DNA from: Hamiltosporidium magnivora
Taxonomy: Eukaryota > Microsporidia > Dubosqiidae
Length of the DNA stretch: 34,133 bases
NCBI GenBank assembly: GCA_004325065.1
Contig: PITI01000021.1
Location: 1-34,133, forward strand
Direction of reading: 5' to 3'
Of the stretch, positions 24,501-33,622 are shown in pieces. A model generated the notes under the pieces. That model worked only from the letters and a program-made list of their open reading frames with translations. It made no database searches and was not told the DNA's origin. Numbering within the stretch: position 1 is the stretch's first letter; the number at the start of each line of letters is the position of its first letter. A program made the position numbers and the translations under genes.

Positions 24501-25515
24501 AAGAAAACGACAGATCAAAATACTTAAAATAAAATTTTGTTTTATGACGTAACTGAATCGATGTTTTGGCAATGATTTGCACCGTATTATGAGATTTTAT
24601 ATGTTTTTTAATGCATATGAGCTCAATCATGGTGTCATTAGATCTTATTGCCTTTATTAAATATTTCTTTAAATCATAGAATTCATGTATAAGAATATGG
24701 ATGAAACAATTAGATACGAAAACTATAGAACAAAAAAATCCAGAAAATTTACATTTAAAAGTTCTATTATATTTTAATAATTATTTTAAGCAAGAATTTG
24801 CATAGATGTATTCCCCTGCATTAACAAATCAATCTTTTGTTTTAAAATCATAAGAACCTAAGCTCAAATATTTATTCATATCTATTATGTATCCTTTTTA
24901 TTTTCTGATTTGATTATACAAATTTAAGCCCAATTGATTTCATATAGAGCGAAAATACTGTGATTATTCTTCAGAAACGTATTTCATATGACTATTATCA
25001 TATTTTTACATAAGTTACCATTTTCTTAGATACTGGTATTATGCTATAAAATATCAAATGATTTGTATATTATGAATCCAGATATATTATCAAAGGTTTA
25101 GCCGTGGAATATATCAAAAGTTATCTTATTCAATACTCTCTTCTTCATATTACGCATATATTATAATCAGACAACGCATTTTTCTAACTAAATTGGTTAA
25201 AATACATTTTTAAGAAAATTTTAGGTTTGTATAGCTCATAAATTAAATAATGTGTCTAAATACTTTTATTATAAGAATTACTATAACTGAATATCAACCT
25301 ACATATAATTTCTAAATCATTATGTAGATTTGTAATTCAAATTTTTATACCCGAATCGCATTTAGTTTCGAATATTTAACTAGATTTTCATTTAACTATC
25401 TACAGAATTTTTTTCAAATAAAATTATTAGAATGAGATGTTTCTACCTTTTTTGGAAAAATTTATAATTTATTTAAATTAGTAGAAACAAAATTTGGCAA
25501 AAAAATAGTTTAAAA
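21565..25515. other. Gene-free AT-rich spacer upstream in map order of the Myb gene
   Basis: About 4 kb without a supportable gene. Open runs near 23040-23240 (RTYVRKVKYCVILQESHH) and 24255-24320 (FKPNSPANMFISINLTNY) have coding-like composition but no recognised family. The 81-codon minus frame at 24385-24630 has no features suggesting a gene. Confidence 0.45.
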
Positions 25516-25521
25516 TTTATT
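25516..25521 (-). terminator. AATAAA polyadenylation signal of the Myb gene
   Basis: Reading on the minus strand, AATAAA begins 9 nt after the TAG stop of the Myb gene. All three intact genes here have the canonical hexamer within about 50 nt of the stop. That implies very short 3' untranslated regions, as reported for microsporidia. The hexamer is seen; its use is inferred, and chance AATAAA is frequent at this base composition. Confidence 0.5.
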
Positions 25522-25530
25522 TACAGCCAA

Positions 25531-27525
25531 CTATCTATGTTGTTTTTTATGTTTTCTTTGATAAGAAAAATAAAAATTTTTTACCGTATTTTCAGATCTA
25601 CCGGGCAATAATTCTGAAATTTTGCACCATTTGTTTCCAATGCGTGATTGTGCCTCGAATATAATGCTAGCCTCTTCTTCGGAAATCGGTTTTTTTGTAA
25701 CCATTGGATTTAGATGGTTTTTCCATCTTTCTCTACATTGTTTACCAGATCTTGTTTCGATCAACTTAGCTATTTTAGCCCAGTTTTCGTACGAATATTC
25801 CTGTACTAAATCCAACAATTTTTTGTCTTCATCCGCTGTCCACTTACCCGTTTTATGCTTAGATTCCGATTCTGTGTTAGATTCTGCATTTTGTTCTTGA
25901 TTATTTGAAAATAATGGCTTATTGGGACTATTTTTGGTGTGTATAACCTTATCATCGATATTTTCGTGTCGTGTTTGATAATTCCCAATGTATTTCTCAT
26001 TGTCCTCTGTATTTTCTATTCTCTTTACATCTATACTTAATTTGAAAATGCCATGTTCATATAACCTTTCTTTTTCTTTCTCTAGTATTTCTTTATTTAT
26101 TTTAAGTTTCACAAATGAATTTGTACATAAATCACATGTGTCATGTGAATCCGAAAAGTTTTTTTTAAAAAAACTTAAATCTTTGAAGACTTTATATTCT
26201 GAATCTTTTAATTCTGTATTTTCTTCAACTATAATTGAAGAAGACAATGAGTTACTAGGTTCTATTTTATTATACTCCATTTTGAAAGAATTTTCTAAAT
26301 TTGGTATAATTTCTTTTATCTGTTTATTATTTGATTCAGTATCAAAGATCACATCATTTGGAGAATATATTTTACTTGTGTTGATGTTATCTGATTCGAA
26401 TTCATCTGTATCTATCATAGGAAATTCTTTTGTAATTTCTTCTTTTTTTTCAACTGAATAATTATTTGTTTTTACCCTTTTATTAAAATTATCACGAATG
26501 GGAAATTTATCATTTAGCATCTGTCTTTTCGAATTTGATTCGTTTTTCATAATTGATTCGATATTTTTCTTCTTATTTTTAATATTTGGGTTTGTTTGGG
26601 GCAATGACGCTTTTCTTTTTGGTGTTCTTCGAACAGATATTTCATCGGTATAGATTTTGACTCTTTTTGAGGGGTATTCATATGATTTTCTTTTTAATTT
26701 TTTGAAACATCCATCGGTTCTATGCACCAAACATAATGAAGTTTTAAGATCCCCTACATATATAGAATAACATCTGCTAAAATCGTAATGTTTTTTCCAA
26801 TTTTCTACAAAGCCTAATAGAAGCAAACAAGTATCACAACGCAAATGTATTTTTTTCCACTCATCAAAGCCGATGATGTATAATATGTTCAATACCATAA
26901 ATTCACTATCTATCATTTTTGCATGTCTTTCGAGTAGCTCTTTTTTTAAATCGATTTCGTTTGATTTTGAATATCGAGAAGCTTCCGACTCGTTAATGAG
27001 ATTATTATCTTCGATAAAATATTTTTTTGGTAGTTTTAAATCATCAATGTTAAAAAAAGCATACCCATCGAAATTCGTGGTAGCGTTATCTTTCATAAAA
27101 ATATTATTATTAAGAATTTTTTCAACGACAAAATTTCGTATAGGTGTATAGCACATGGTTCTAACTTGAGATTTCATTTTTTTTAATACCTCTAGCATTT
27201 TGCCATACCAAACATTATTTTTGACCTCCTTGGAATTTTGGATCATTGTATCGGCTTTTAATGCAGTGCACCGTACTGAATTCTTATTCTCTGCACCATT
27301 CCTCAAAATTTGGTTCTTATCTAAACTTGCATAGTTAGATAAATCAGTGTTTTCTCGTATTTCACCATTATCACAAACCTCTTTATGTAAAAAAGCTATC
27401 GGTTTATCATATGCCAATGTTTTAAGATAAGCAGTATACCGATGATTCATCGCTTTCCTAAAAGGCATTGGTTCTTGTTTGCTTTCTGCTCTATCTATGG
27501 AAAATATTGTGTTTGAATTGTTCAT
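25531..27525 (-). CDS. Two-repeat Myb-type DNA-binding protein with an upstream Cys/His cluster
   Basis: A 664-residue intact protein, by far the longest reading frame here. The C-terminus holds two Myb (SANT) repeats. The first, about 558-608, has the three spaced tryptophans (W562, W582, W601) and the recognition-helix pattern SGKQCRERWKNHL. The second, about 610-658, has I614, W633 and Y652 at the tryptophan positions, a substitution pattern common in third Myb repeats. This predicts sequence-specific DNA binding in the nucleus. Basic clusters near 286-306 (SKRVK, RRTPKRK) and 317-320 could be nuclear localisation signals. Residues 220-273 hold a Cys/His cluster (C230, C233, H246, C252, C265, H268, C273), and CDLC sits at 464-467. 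The region 310-555 is Asn/Glu/Ser/Lys-rich and probably disordered. The ATG at 27525 is the first in frame and AATAAA follows the stop by 9 nt. The Myb part is secure; the target genes and the role of the N-terminal half are unknown. Antisense frames of up to 157 codons are shadows. Confidence 0.93.
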   Translation of the reverse strand: MNNSNTIFSIDRAESKQEPMPFRKAMNHRYTAYLKTLAYDKPIAFLHKEVCDNGEIRENTDLSNYASLDKNQILRNGAENKNSVRCTALKADTMIQNSKEVKNNVWYGKMLEVLKKMKSQVRTMCYTPIRNFVVEKILNNNIFMKDNATTNFDGYAFFNIDDLKLPKKYFIEDNNLINESEASRYSKSNEIDLKKELLERHAKMIDSEFMVLNILYIIGFDEWKKIHLRCDTCLLLLGFVENWKKHYDFSRCYSIYVGDLKTSLCLVHRTDGCFKKLKRKSYEYPSKRVKIYTDEISVRRTPKRKASLPQTNPNIKNKKKNIESIMKNESNSKRQMLNDKFPIRDNFNKRVKTNNYSVEKKEEITKEFPMIDTDEFESDNINTSKIYSPNDVIFDTESNNKQIKEIIPNLENSFKMEYNKIEPSNSLSSSIIVEENTELKDSEYKVFKDLSFFKKNFSDSHDTCDLCTNSFVKLKINKEILEKEKERLYEHGIFKLSIDVKRIENTEDNEKYIGNYQTRHENIDDKVIHTKNSPNKPLFSNNQEQNAESNTESESKHKTGKWTADEDKKLLDLVQEYSYENWAKIAKLIETRSGKQCRERWKNHLNPMVTKKPISEEEASIIFEAQSRIGNKWCKISELLPGRSENTVKNFYFSYQRKHKKQHR

Positions 27526-28751
27526 ATTATTTAGTTTTTCGCTGTTTAAATACTTTTGTTAAAAATAAAGTTGTTTCCGGATTAGGAAAATTTGTATTTT
27601 TAGGCCTTTCTATAACATTCTATCATCTATTTATGGAAATCATTATGAGGCAAATTATCAACTTAAAATAAAGTTTTTGTATTCAATTGTATTATAATAA
27701 ATAAAACGATAACAAATTTGTGCCAAATTAGAAACTCTTGTTTAAAATAAAATCAACTCCTAAAAAATTTATTTTTACTATAGAACCATCTAAAATAATT
27801 CATTTTTATTCCCATATTTTCATTTATTCGGAAAGTTAAATACTCCGCTAATTTTTGACCAGTTTAATTAAAACGTATATATTAGATAATGAAGAAATTA
27901 TCAAATATGAGAGTGTATTTTAGCTGTTGAAATACATAACATATTCTACTTTAACAATTATTTTACTGCAGTGTCTTGTGAAGGATAGGACTAAATCCAA
28001 GGTTATGTGGATTTAAATACATTTCTTACCAAAAACATAGCATAAAATTAATACAAAATGATTGAATGATTAAACTTTTGCCAGCGAAAGATTTTTTCAT
28101 TTTTAGAATATATGAAAGAATTTTAAAATGCTTTACAAAACTGTTTTTAACGTAGGTTGATGATAAGTCTATGTTATGAATTTAAGTGGATGATTGACTT
28201 TATGGAATATAAACTGAAATTCAATAAATCATTATTATTGTTTTTTTGCATTATAGTTTACGTATAAATACATTGTGCATGTCTCTATTCTTATAGTAAT
28301 AAATTTAAATACCTTCTTCGAAATATCATAGCATGCTTTATAGATTGAAGCAGATGTTTTTTACATAAATTCTTAAATAAGATAAATAATTCTGTTTTTG
28401 AAAGTTTTATGTCATAATATTCTTATCTATTAGAATATTTGGAAGAAATGTTATTCTAATAAAAATCATTTACTTGGCAACAATTGTATGAAATAAATGT
28501 ACAAGATATTTTTTTTTAACCGGAATAATAGCACGTCGCATTTTCGGTTGTTTCATTGGAATTCTTAAAAGGCGGATAAGATTTAAAAAAAGAGAAATGT
28601 TTTCTAAAAAGTTGATTTTTGGTCTTTTGCGTAACAATATTTGAAACTACAGTTTAATTTTCTGGTAATTGCTATGAAAAACATCGAAAGCTAACCTGAT
28701 CAGTCGGGTGAGAAGACTTGGTTTTTGGACTATATAAACACCCTCTTTTAG
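27526..28751. other. Divergent spacer, proximal part
   Basis: Upstream flank of the Myb gene. No conserved promoter element could be identified with confidence. At 28480-28680 both strands are open for 50-60 codons without starts; the minus frame reads FLNLIRLLRIPMKQPKMRRA. Possibly another remnant, unassigned. Confidence 0.4.
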
Positions 28752-28940
28752 AGGAATAAAACGTATCAGCAGATTATACCTATTAAAATAGCGTTACAAA
28801 GTCAAGGTGCCAACCAAGTAAGTAGCCGAGATATTTCAAAACTAAAATTCTATTCGGTTCGAATATGGCGAGTATGGGAGAATACAACAGGTTTGGGGGA
28901 GCCAGAGGTATGTTTTGGCCTACGCCCACACTCCTGGTAA
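28752..28940 (+). pseudogene. Tc1/mariner-like transposase helix-turn-helix remnant
   Basis: Sixty-two open codons (28752-28937) before a TAA at 28938, in a GC-richer patch. They read RNKTYQQIIPIKIALQSQG, ANQVSSRDISKLKFYSVRIW, RVWENTTGLG and GLRPHSW. This follows the Tc1/mariner N-terminal pattern (I..L...G.S.R.IAK.L..S...V.R....Y.ETG.....P..GRPR). It starts after an in-frame TAG and lacks the catalytic domain. It lies in opposite orientation to the DDE remnant at 21.4 kb, so the two are separate insertions. It sits in the spacer between the divergent Myb and FIP1 genes. Confidence 0.45.
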
Positions 28941-29590
28941 TAATTTTAACGAACTTCGTGAACTATTCTGTCTAATAAACAGGTTATAAATGTCTTTTAC
29001 GAAATAAAGCTTTGTAATGTAGGTGTCTAAGAATACCGAGGAGTGTTGAGAAAAAATATCTATTTTAACCCTACAACTAAGTACGTATCATGAAAACAAT
29101 ATAACATACACCTTTTATAAAAAGATGCCATATTCATTAAGATATTCTATTTTTTGTGAAATAAAACATTTTCTGTATCCCAATACTCTCTTAAATAAAT
29201 ACAGTTCTAAATAATACTTATTCTTAATATTTCAATGATATAATATAATTATAGTCTCTAAAATATTTAAAATCTAGGATTTCTGCTTTTAAAAAAAAAT
29301 ATTTTTTACAAAATAAAATACATTTCATGATTTTTTATTTTCATGAGTAGCATTCTTCGATCGAAGTTTTTATAAGAAAAGGAAAAGAAAAAAAAGCCAG
29401 AAATAAAATGAAAATTTTATAAAAAAAAATATAAAGAAATATTTTATATATTTTTTAAAAATTAAAAAGTCTAACTAAAGGTGTTCTCTTGTTCAAGACA
29501 TTTAAATGTATTTTCTTTTATAAAAATATAGAATTGTAATTTACCAAGCATATTGTGCTTAAAGACATCATAATATTATATGCCCTCATT
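28941..29590. other. Upstream flank of FIP1
   Basis: AT-rich. Contains a perfect 12-bp palindrome CTTCGATCGAAG at 29355-29366, about 225 bp before the FIP1 start, which could be a dimeric protein-binding site. No other element recognised. Confidence 0.5.
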
Positions 29591-30166
29591 ATGTCAGATA
29601 TCGATAATAATGATCTTGCATTTGAATATAAATGTGAAGATGTCGAAACTTCTTCAGAATTAGAAATTATAGCAGAGGAACAAGAAAAAAAGGATGAACT
29701 TAAAGTGGCACTGGAGAGTCAAAACTATACGGGACAGGGTGTTTTTGAATTTGAATTGGATACACTTGAAGAAAAACCGTGGAAAAAGCCGGGTGAGGAT
29801 ATAACAGATTATTTCAATTATGGGTTTGATGAGACTACATGGAGAATGTATTGTGAGAAACAAAAAGGACTTCGTACCGAATACACACCTAGTCGTACTT
29901 TTGAAACCAAATCAGTGGATAGAAAATATAACCAAAACTCATATTATGATAGGGAGGAAAGGGATTATAGAGAAGATTCAAAATATTTTTCTAAAGAATA
30001 TTCACAGAGATATAACGATAGATACAATAATGATTCGAGATATGATGATGATAGAACACCGAATCGATATAGGAGACCCGGTACTTACGATAGAGATGAA
30101 CAAAGGAGAAGAAGAGGAGGGGGAGAAAACGACAGAGGACAATACAGAAGATATTCACGTAAATAA
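29591..30166 (+). CDS. FIP1: FIP1-like pre-mRNA polyadenylation factor subunit
   Basis: A 191-residue protein with an unmistakable Fip1 motif at about 55-95: KPWKKPGED followed by [14 protein letters not shown] and YCEKQ, matching the family core (KPWR.PG.D..DYFNYG..E..W..Y). Fip1 is a subunit of the cleavage and polyadenylation factor in the nucleus, where it tethers poly(A) polymerase. Residues 1-47 are acidic, like the poly(A)-polymerase-contacting part of other Fip1 proteins. Residues 105-191 are low-complexity and rich in Arg, Asp, Tyr and Asn, ending in an Arg/Gly-rich tail that resembles the RD-rich tail of animal FIP1L1. The protein is much shorter than yeast or human Fip1. I chose the ATG at 29591, giving MSDIDNND, over the in-frame ATG at 29555, which would add a hydrophobic 12-residue leader outside the family pattern. 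It diverges from the Myb gene across a 2-kb spacer. A 122-codon frame overlapping its C-terminal half is a shadow. Confidence 0.95.
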   Translation: MSDIDNNDLAFEYKCEDVETSSELEIIAEEQEKKDELKVALESQNYTGQGVFEFELDTLEEKPWKKPGEDITDYFNYGFDETTWRMYCEKQKGLRTEYTPSRTFETKSVDRKYNQNSYYDREERDYREDSKYFSKEYSQRYNDRYNNDSRYDDDRTPNRYRRPGTYDRDEQRRRRGGGENDRGQYRRYSRK

Positions 30167-30170
30167 TAAA
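30165..30170 (+). terminator. AATAAA overlapping the FIP1 stop codon
   Basis: The stop TAA (30164-30166) shares its last two bases with AATAAA. If this hexamer is used, cleavage would leave a 3' UTR of only 10-30 nt. Further AATAAA copies lie in the duplicated hairpin about 100 and 160 nt downstream. Confidence 0.5.
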
Positions 30171-30250
30171 TTAATTTGTAATTTTTAATTATTTTAAAAA
30201 TATTTTTATTTTATATATTGGAACAGGAAGTGAGTTTATATTTTAATTTT

Positions 30251-30350
30251 TTTGATTTAAAAGATCAAATAAACGAATTTATTTTTGTTACAAGATTTTT
30301 TTATAATTCTTTGATTTAAGTAGATCAAATAAACGAATTTATTTTTGTTT
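30251..30350 (+). repeat. Direct duplication carrying an AAATAAA-CGAA-TTTATTT hairpin, downstream of FIP1
   Basis: About 40 bp starting at 30251 recurs starting at 30310, nearly identical, with a period of 59-60 bp. Each copy contains a perfect 7-bp inverted repeat, AAATAAA/TTTATTT, around the loop CGAA (30267-30284 and 30327-30344). Because the stem is self-complementary, each copy places AATAAA on both strands. The copies could act as redundant 3'-end signals for FIP1 or as a roadblock against readthrough. The duplication is seen; the function is inferred. Confidence 0.8.
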
Positions 30351-31401
30351 ACATTAGAATTTCTGTACAAATTTTACTCATTTTTTTCTCTGTGTACAAA
30401 TTAATAGAAGTAAGATTTTTGTATTGAAATTTAAATATTAAGCTTCAAAGTTATATAAAATTTTTTCGAATTTATATGCAATTTGGTTTTATTCCCCACG
30501 ATCCGTATATTATTTGATTGAAGTATTCTTAATTCACTGTAAATTGTTATTGAAATTTATCAAGTATTTTATATTTCTTAGCAAATTATTAATAGAAAAA
30601 TATTTAACTTAAAATGATAAAATTATCTTTAATTACAATTTAAATTTGTCTTTCTGTTAATATCTTAGCCTTTTCTTGTTATTTTATCTTTTAGGTTCGA
30701 TTTCTCTTTACAATCTTTTATCGATACATTTGGAGTCTAATTATAATATAAATAAATATGAATTCATATTTTTAGTTTCTGTTGGTTGTAAAATTATTTT
30801 GCTATTAAGATACATGTGAATGAATTTATAGGTTCTTGTTGTTTTTTTAGAAACACTTCTATGAGCTCTTTCATAATTCTGATCAGCAATAAGTCTTTAT
30901 GATAAAAAATTTTCACATAAAAAATATAACATTCCTTCGTTGGTTTCATATAAATATAGGACTTTAATATTTCTAAGACAAGAAGCTTTCTAAGATGCAT
31001 TATTTGCCATAAGAAAAAATCTATTTCTGGTTAGGACTTACGTCATTATTTCAACATGATTATATAAACAAGGTTTGTTCTGGCTAATAAAAACTCTAAT
31101 TTTCCTGGTTTTGCGGTTTCGAAACCATTTGTAAATCATTTGATCTAATTTGGATTTTTATAACCATTTCTAATTTAATTCTCGACTCAATATACTTGTT
31201 TGGCAAATTTAATCAAATTTTGGTTTCGATTTTAATTTGAATCCTGAAAATTTTTCCCCATAATAATTTTCGACAATTAATGTAACAGACTCCTAATTGG
31301 CTTTGAAGACCCCAATTTATACTTATTAAATAAATTTTAATGTGAACACTGGAATATTCTTCATAGGTAAATTATGCTTGGCTAAAGTATTTTTTCTATA
31401 G
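30351..31401. other. Spacer between FIP1 and the leucine-rich-repeat-like remnant
   Basis: No supportable gene; a 68-codon minus frame at 30794-31000 shows no recognised motif. From about 31328 the frame used by the following remnant is open with coding-like residues (NTGIFFIGKLCLAK) until a TAG at 31399. Confidence 0.4.
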
Positions 31402-31593
31402 CAAATCTTCAAAATCCTAACTAAATTTCAGTATTATCCAGGATACTCTAACGAAGATGATTTCATAAACTTGATTTTAATCAGAGCCTTGCATCTCAAT
31501 ATTGATATTTCAAATCGAATTACAGAATTTCCAAAAATATTATCAATCTTGCACAGAAAATTACCAAATATTTTTCTTATCTTTAATTTCTAA
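31402..31593 (+). pseudogene. Leucine-rich-repeat-like coding remnant
   Basis: Sixty-three open codons without an initiator: QYYPGYSNEDDFINLILIRA, then LHLNIDISNRITEFPKIL, SILHRKLPNIFLIFNF and a stop. The middle follows a leucine-rich repeat (L..L.LS.N.IT.FP..L..L). LRR proteins are common in microsporidia. It ends 46 nt before the CYRI-like ATG and lies in another frame from that gene. It may be the end of a decayed LRR gene; the assignment is tentative. Confidence 0.35.
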
Positions 31594-31639
31594 CAAAGTG
31601 TTTCATAAATCATTTTTAATTCCAAGTTTTATTTCCAAT

Positions 31640-32413
31640 ATGGCATATTACAAGACAAAATTCCAAAAAAAAGCCAAAAACTTTGAATTTAGTGCCGAGT
31701 CGTATGTTCTTTCAGAAGAAATAAGATCGCAGTACAAGAAAATCAAAGATAAATTTTTTATATCAATTTCGGCTCTAAAAAACTATAAAAGTCCGAAGAA
31801 GATATCTATATCTTCTTTGATAGATACCGTAGATTATATGAAAGAAATAATTTCTTTCTATGAAGATAGCGATCGATATATATCAATACTAATGACCGAA
31901 GTATTTAAAAGCAATAAAATAGAAACTTTAGAAAAGAAGAGGGAACTTTATTTGCTTCTAAACAAGTTATTCAAAATATTTTTTATCTTTGATATTGAAA
32001 GACACCGTAATATACTTTTATTTCATAATTTTAGTCTTTTAAAGATTCTTTTACATAACGAAAATCCCAGAAAAAGATTTACCGATAATGATATACTAAG
32101 ATTAACTTCGTTTGCTGCCCTTTCTCAACCAATGGCACATCTATTTCTCTCATATTTTACTTCAGACACTCTTGAAATTCTACATCCTACAATTCTTACT
32201 AAACGAGGTACACTTCATATTTCCCCAAAACGTAAAGAATTTCTTTATCTCATTTGTTGTATTCTCTGTAAACAACCATCAATGGCCTACGCTTTTATAT
32301 TTTTTGCCGGTCTTTTCAATAGATTCTTTCATTCTAGACATTTTGATAATTATGTAGAAGAAAAAGATATACAAAAACAAGCATATTACACAGGAATCCT
32401 TGAAATGAAATAG
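31640..32413 (+). CDS. CYRI/FAM49-like protein (diverged Rac1-binding-domain fold, DUF1394)
   Basis: A 257-residue intact protein with no signal peptide; its hydrophobic stretches look like amphipathic helices. Compared from memory with animal CYRI (FAM49) proteins (about 320 residues), several blocks fall in the same order: NFEFSAES near the start; ALKNYKSP, then SSLIDTVDYMKEIISFYE; LLNKLFKIFFIFDIERH...HNFSLLKILL (117-137), matching the family's F-D-E...NDFSYYRR block; LRLTSFAALSQPM (153-165); and ICCILCKQPSMAYAF (205-219), matching the C-terminal C...P.....F block. CYRI proteins bind active Rac1 and restrain the SCAR/WAVE actin regulator. Here the Arg pair needed for Rac1 binding is Leu-Lys and the N-terminal Gly for myristoylation is absent, so the role may differ. 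I chose the ATG at 31640 because it lines up with the family start; the frame is open back to an ATG at 31502 but that part is atypical. The gene is certain, the family assignment moderate. Confidence 0.6.
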   Translation: MAYYKTKFQKKAKNFEFSAESYVLSEEIRSQYKKIKDKFFISISALKNYKSPKKISISSLIDTVDYMKEIISFYEDSDRYISILMTEVFKSNKIETLEKKRELYLLLNKLFKIFFIFDIERHRNILLFHNFSLLKILLHNENPRKRFTDNDILRLTSFAALSQPMAHLFLSYFTSDTLEILHPTILTKRGTLHISPKRKEFLYLICCILCKQPSMAYAFIFFAGLFNRFFHSRHFDNYVEEKDIQKQAYYTGILEMK

Positions 32414-32464
32414 AAAATGTTTTAATATCAAAATACTAAGTCAATAGACTATATACTTGCATAC

Positions 32465-32470
32465 AATAAA
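32465..32470 (+). terminator. AATAAA downstream of the CYRI-like gene
   Basis: First AATAAA after the TAG stop, 51 nt downstream, in very AT-rich DNA. A likely polyadenylation signal by analogy with the other two genes; chance occurrence is quite possible. Confidence 0.35.
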
Positions 32471-32715
32471 TTAAAAAAAATTAAAAAATATATTTGATAA
32501 ATTAAAAAATATTTTAAGTATAAATTAATTTCTTCTGAATATATATCATAAAAGAAAAATAAAACAAAACATAATTTTATTACTTTCAGAACTAATATAT
32601 ATTTTATTTACTAATAAATTTGCCTTTAAAAAATATTTTATTCAAATATATATTAAACATAAAAGACCAATTAAAAAAATATTCCATTAAACAAGACCCT
32701 TTTCAAACAATTTTA
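32471..32715. other. Start of the AT-rich terminal zone
   Basis: Extremely AT-rich, almost without G on the plus strand. The 64-codon frame at 32620-32814 crosses the repeat array and has Ile/Leu/Lys/Tyr-rich low complexity, so it is not called as a gene. Confidence 0.5.
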
Positions 32716-32925
32716 TTAAATTATACATTCTTAAGTTCAATATACCACTTGATTATTCTATTACATAAAACTCATACATCATTTTTTAAATTATACATTC
32801 TTAAGTTCAACTGATGTGCACACAATTTTTTTATAAACTATAACAACTCAAACATCATTTTTTTAAATTATACATTCTTAAGTTCAACATACCACTTGAT
32901 TATTCTATTACCTAAAACTCATATA
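32716..32925 (+). repeat. Three copies of a 25-bp core with shared flanks
   Basis: The 25-bp core starting TTAAATTATACATTC and ending TTAAGTTCAA occurs at 32716-32740, 32786-32810 and 32863-32887. Copies 1 and 3 also share about 38 bp downstream (TACCACTTGATTATTCTATT...). Copies 2 and 3 share the upstream ACATCATTTTTT. Successive duplication and deletion in a roughly 70-77 bp unit would explain this mosaic. Confidence 0.85.
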
Positions 32926-33300
32926 TTTAACTTCTTTAAAAAAAATCTCTATTTTACAATTATTCTATTAAATACACAAATACTGCAATCCTACAAAATA
33001 TACATTTTTTAAAATACAAATTAATAAAGTTTAATTTCTTATAAAAATCACATATCCTCTATTTACAATCTCAACTTTATTCTCCTTAGAAAACCCACTA
33101 CTTCTATAAAGTTATATTTTCATAAAGTTACTATTTTTATATTAATTAAATTAATTTTAAAATAAAATAAATCCGTATAAAATACTTAAAACCTTTTTAA
33201 TCCACTTAAAACTCATAATACTTTATACTCTACGTCATAACATTAATTCATACTTTAATAAACTTTTTTTCTATAAAAAAGTGCAATTAAACTTAAGAAA
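32926..33300. other. Spacer between repeat arrays
   Basis: AT-rich, strand-asymmetric (G-poor) sequence. Nothing recognised. Confidence 0.5.
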
Positions 33301-33500
33301 CAATAATTAATTCTAATCTATAAATCTAAAATTAAAATCTTTAAATCTAATATTTAATTCTATAACTAACAATAATTAATTCTAATCTATAAATCTAAAA
33401 TTAAAATCTTTAAATCTAATATTTAATTCTATAACTAACAATAATTATTCTATAACTAACAATAATTAATTCTAATCTATAAATCTAATATTTAATTTAT
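33301..33500 (+). repeat. 69-bp tandem repeat with truncated copies
   Basis: Two identical 69-bp units (33301-33369 and 33370-33438), starting CAATAATTAATTCTAATC, are followed by a shortened unit with an internal deletion (33439-33459) and a partial unit (33460-33498). Perfect identity of the full units implies recent duplication. Confidence 0.92.
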
Positions 33501-33622
33501 TTAATACATATATCAATATATAACGGTAGAGAGGAAAATGGTGATTAAAATTTAAAGCCAAAAAATAATACACCCTTATTCCACAAAATAGAACCACTTT
33601 AGATTAACCACAATAAACATAT

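Noticed and set aside
25988..26461. 157-codon plus-strand open frame
   Set aside because: Lies antisense within the Myb gene; its Ser/Phe/Leu-rich translation is the usual shadow of an Asn/Glu/Lys-rich coding strand.
29555..29590. Upstream in-frame ATG for FIP1
   Set aside because: Would add a 12-residue hydrophobic leader ([12 protein letters not shown]) to a nuclear protein; the ATG at 29591 followed by the usual acidic N-terminus is better.
29820..30188. 122-codon frame overlapping FIP1
   Set aside because: Shadow in another frame of the repetitive Arg/Asp/Tyr-rich C-terminal half of FIP1.
31367..31431. Candidate intron with GTAAAT donor, CTAAC branch-like site and TTTCAG acceptor
   Set aside because: The exon before it would end in an in-frame TAG when joined to the downstream frame, and no gene product is restored.
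31502..31639. Upstream in-frame ATG for the CYRI-like gene
   Set aside because: The extra 46 residues do not fit the family and overlap the LRR-like remnant; the ATG at 31640 fits the family start.
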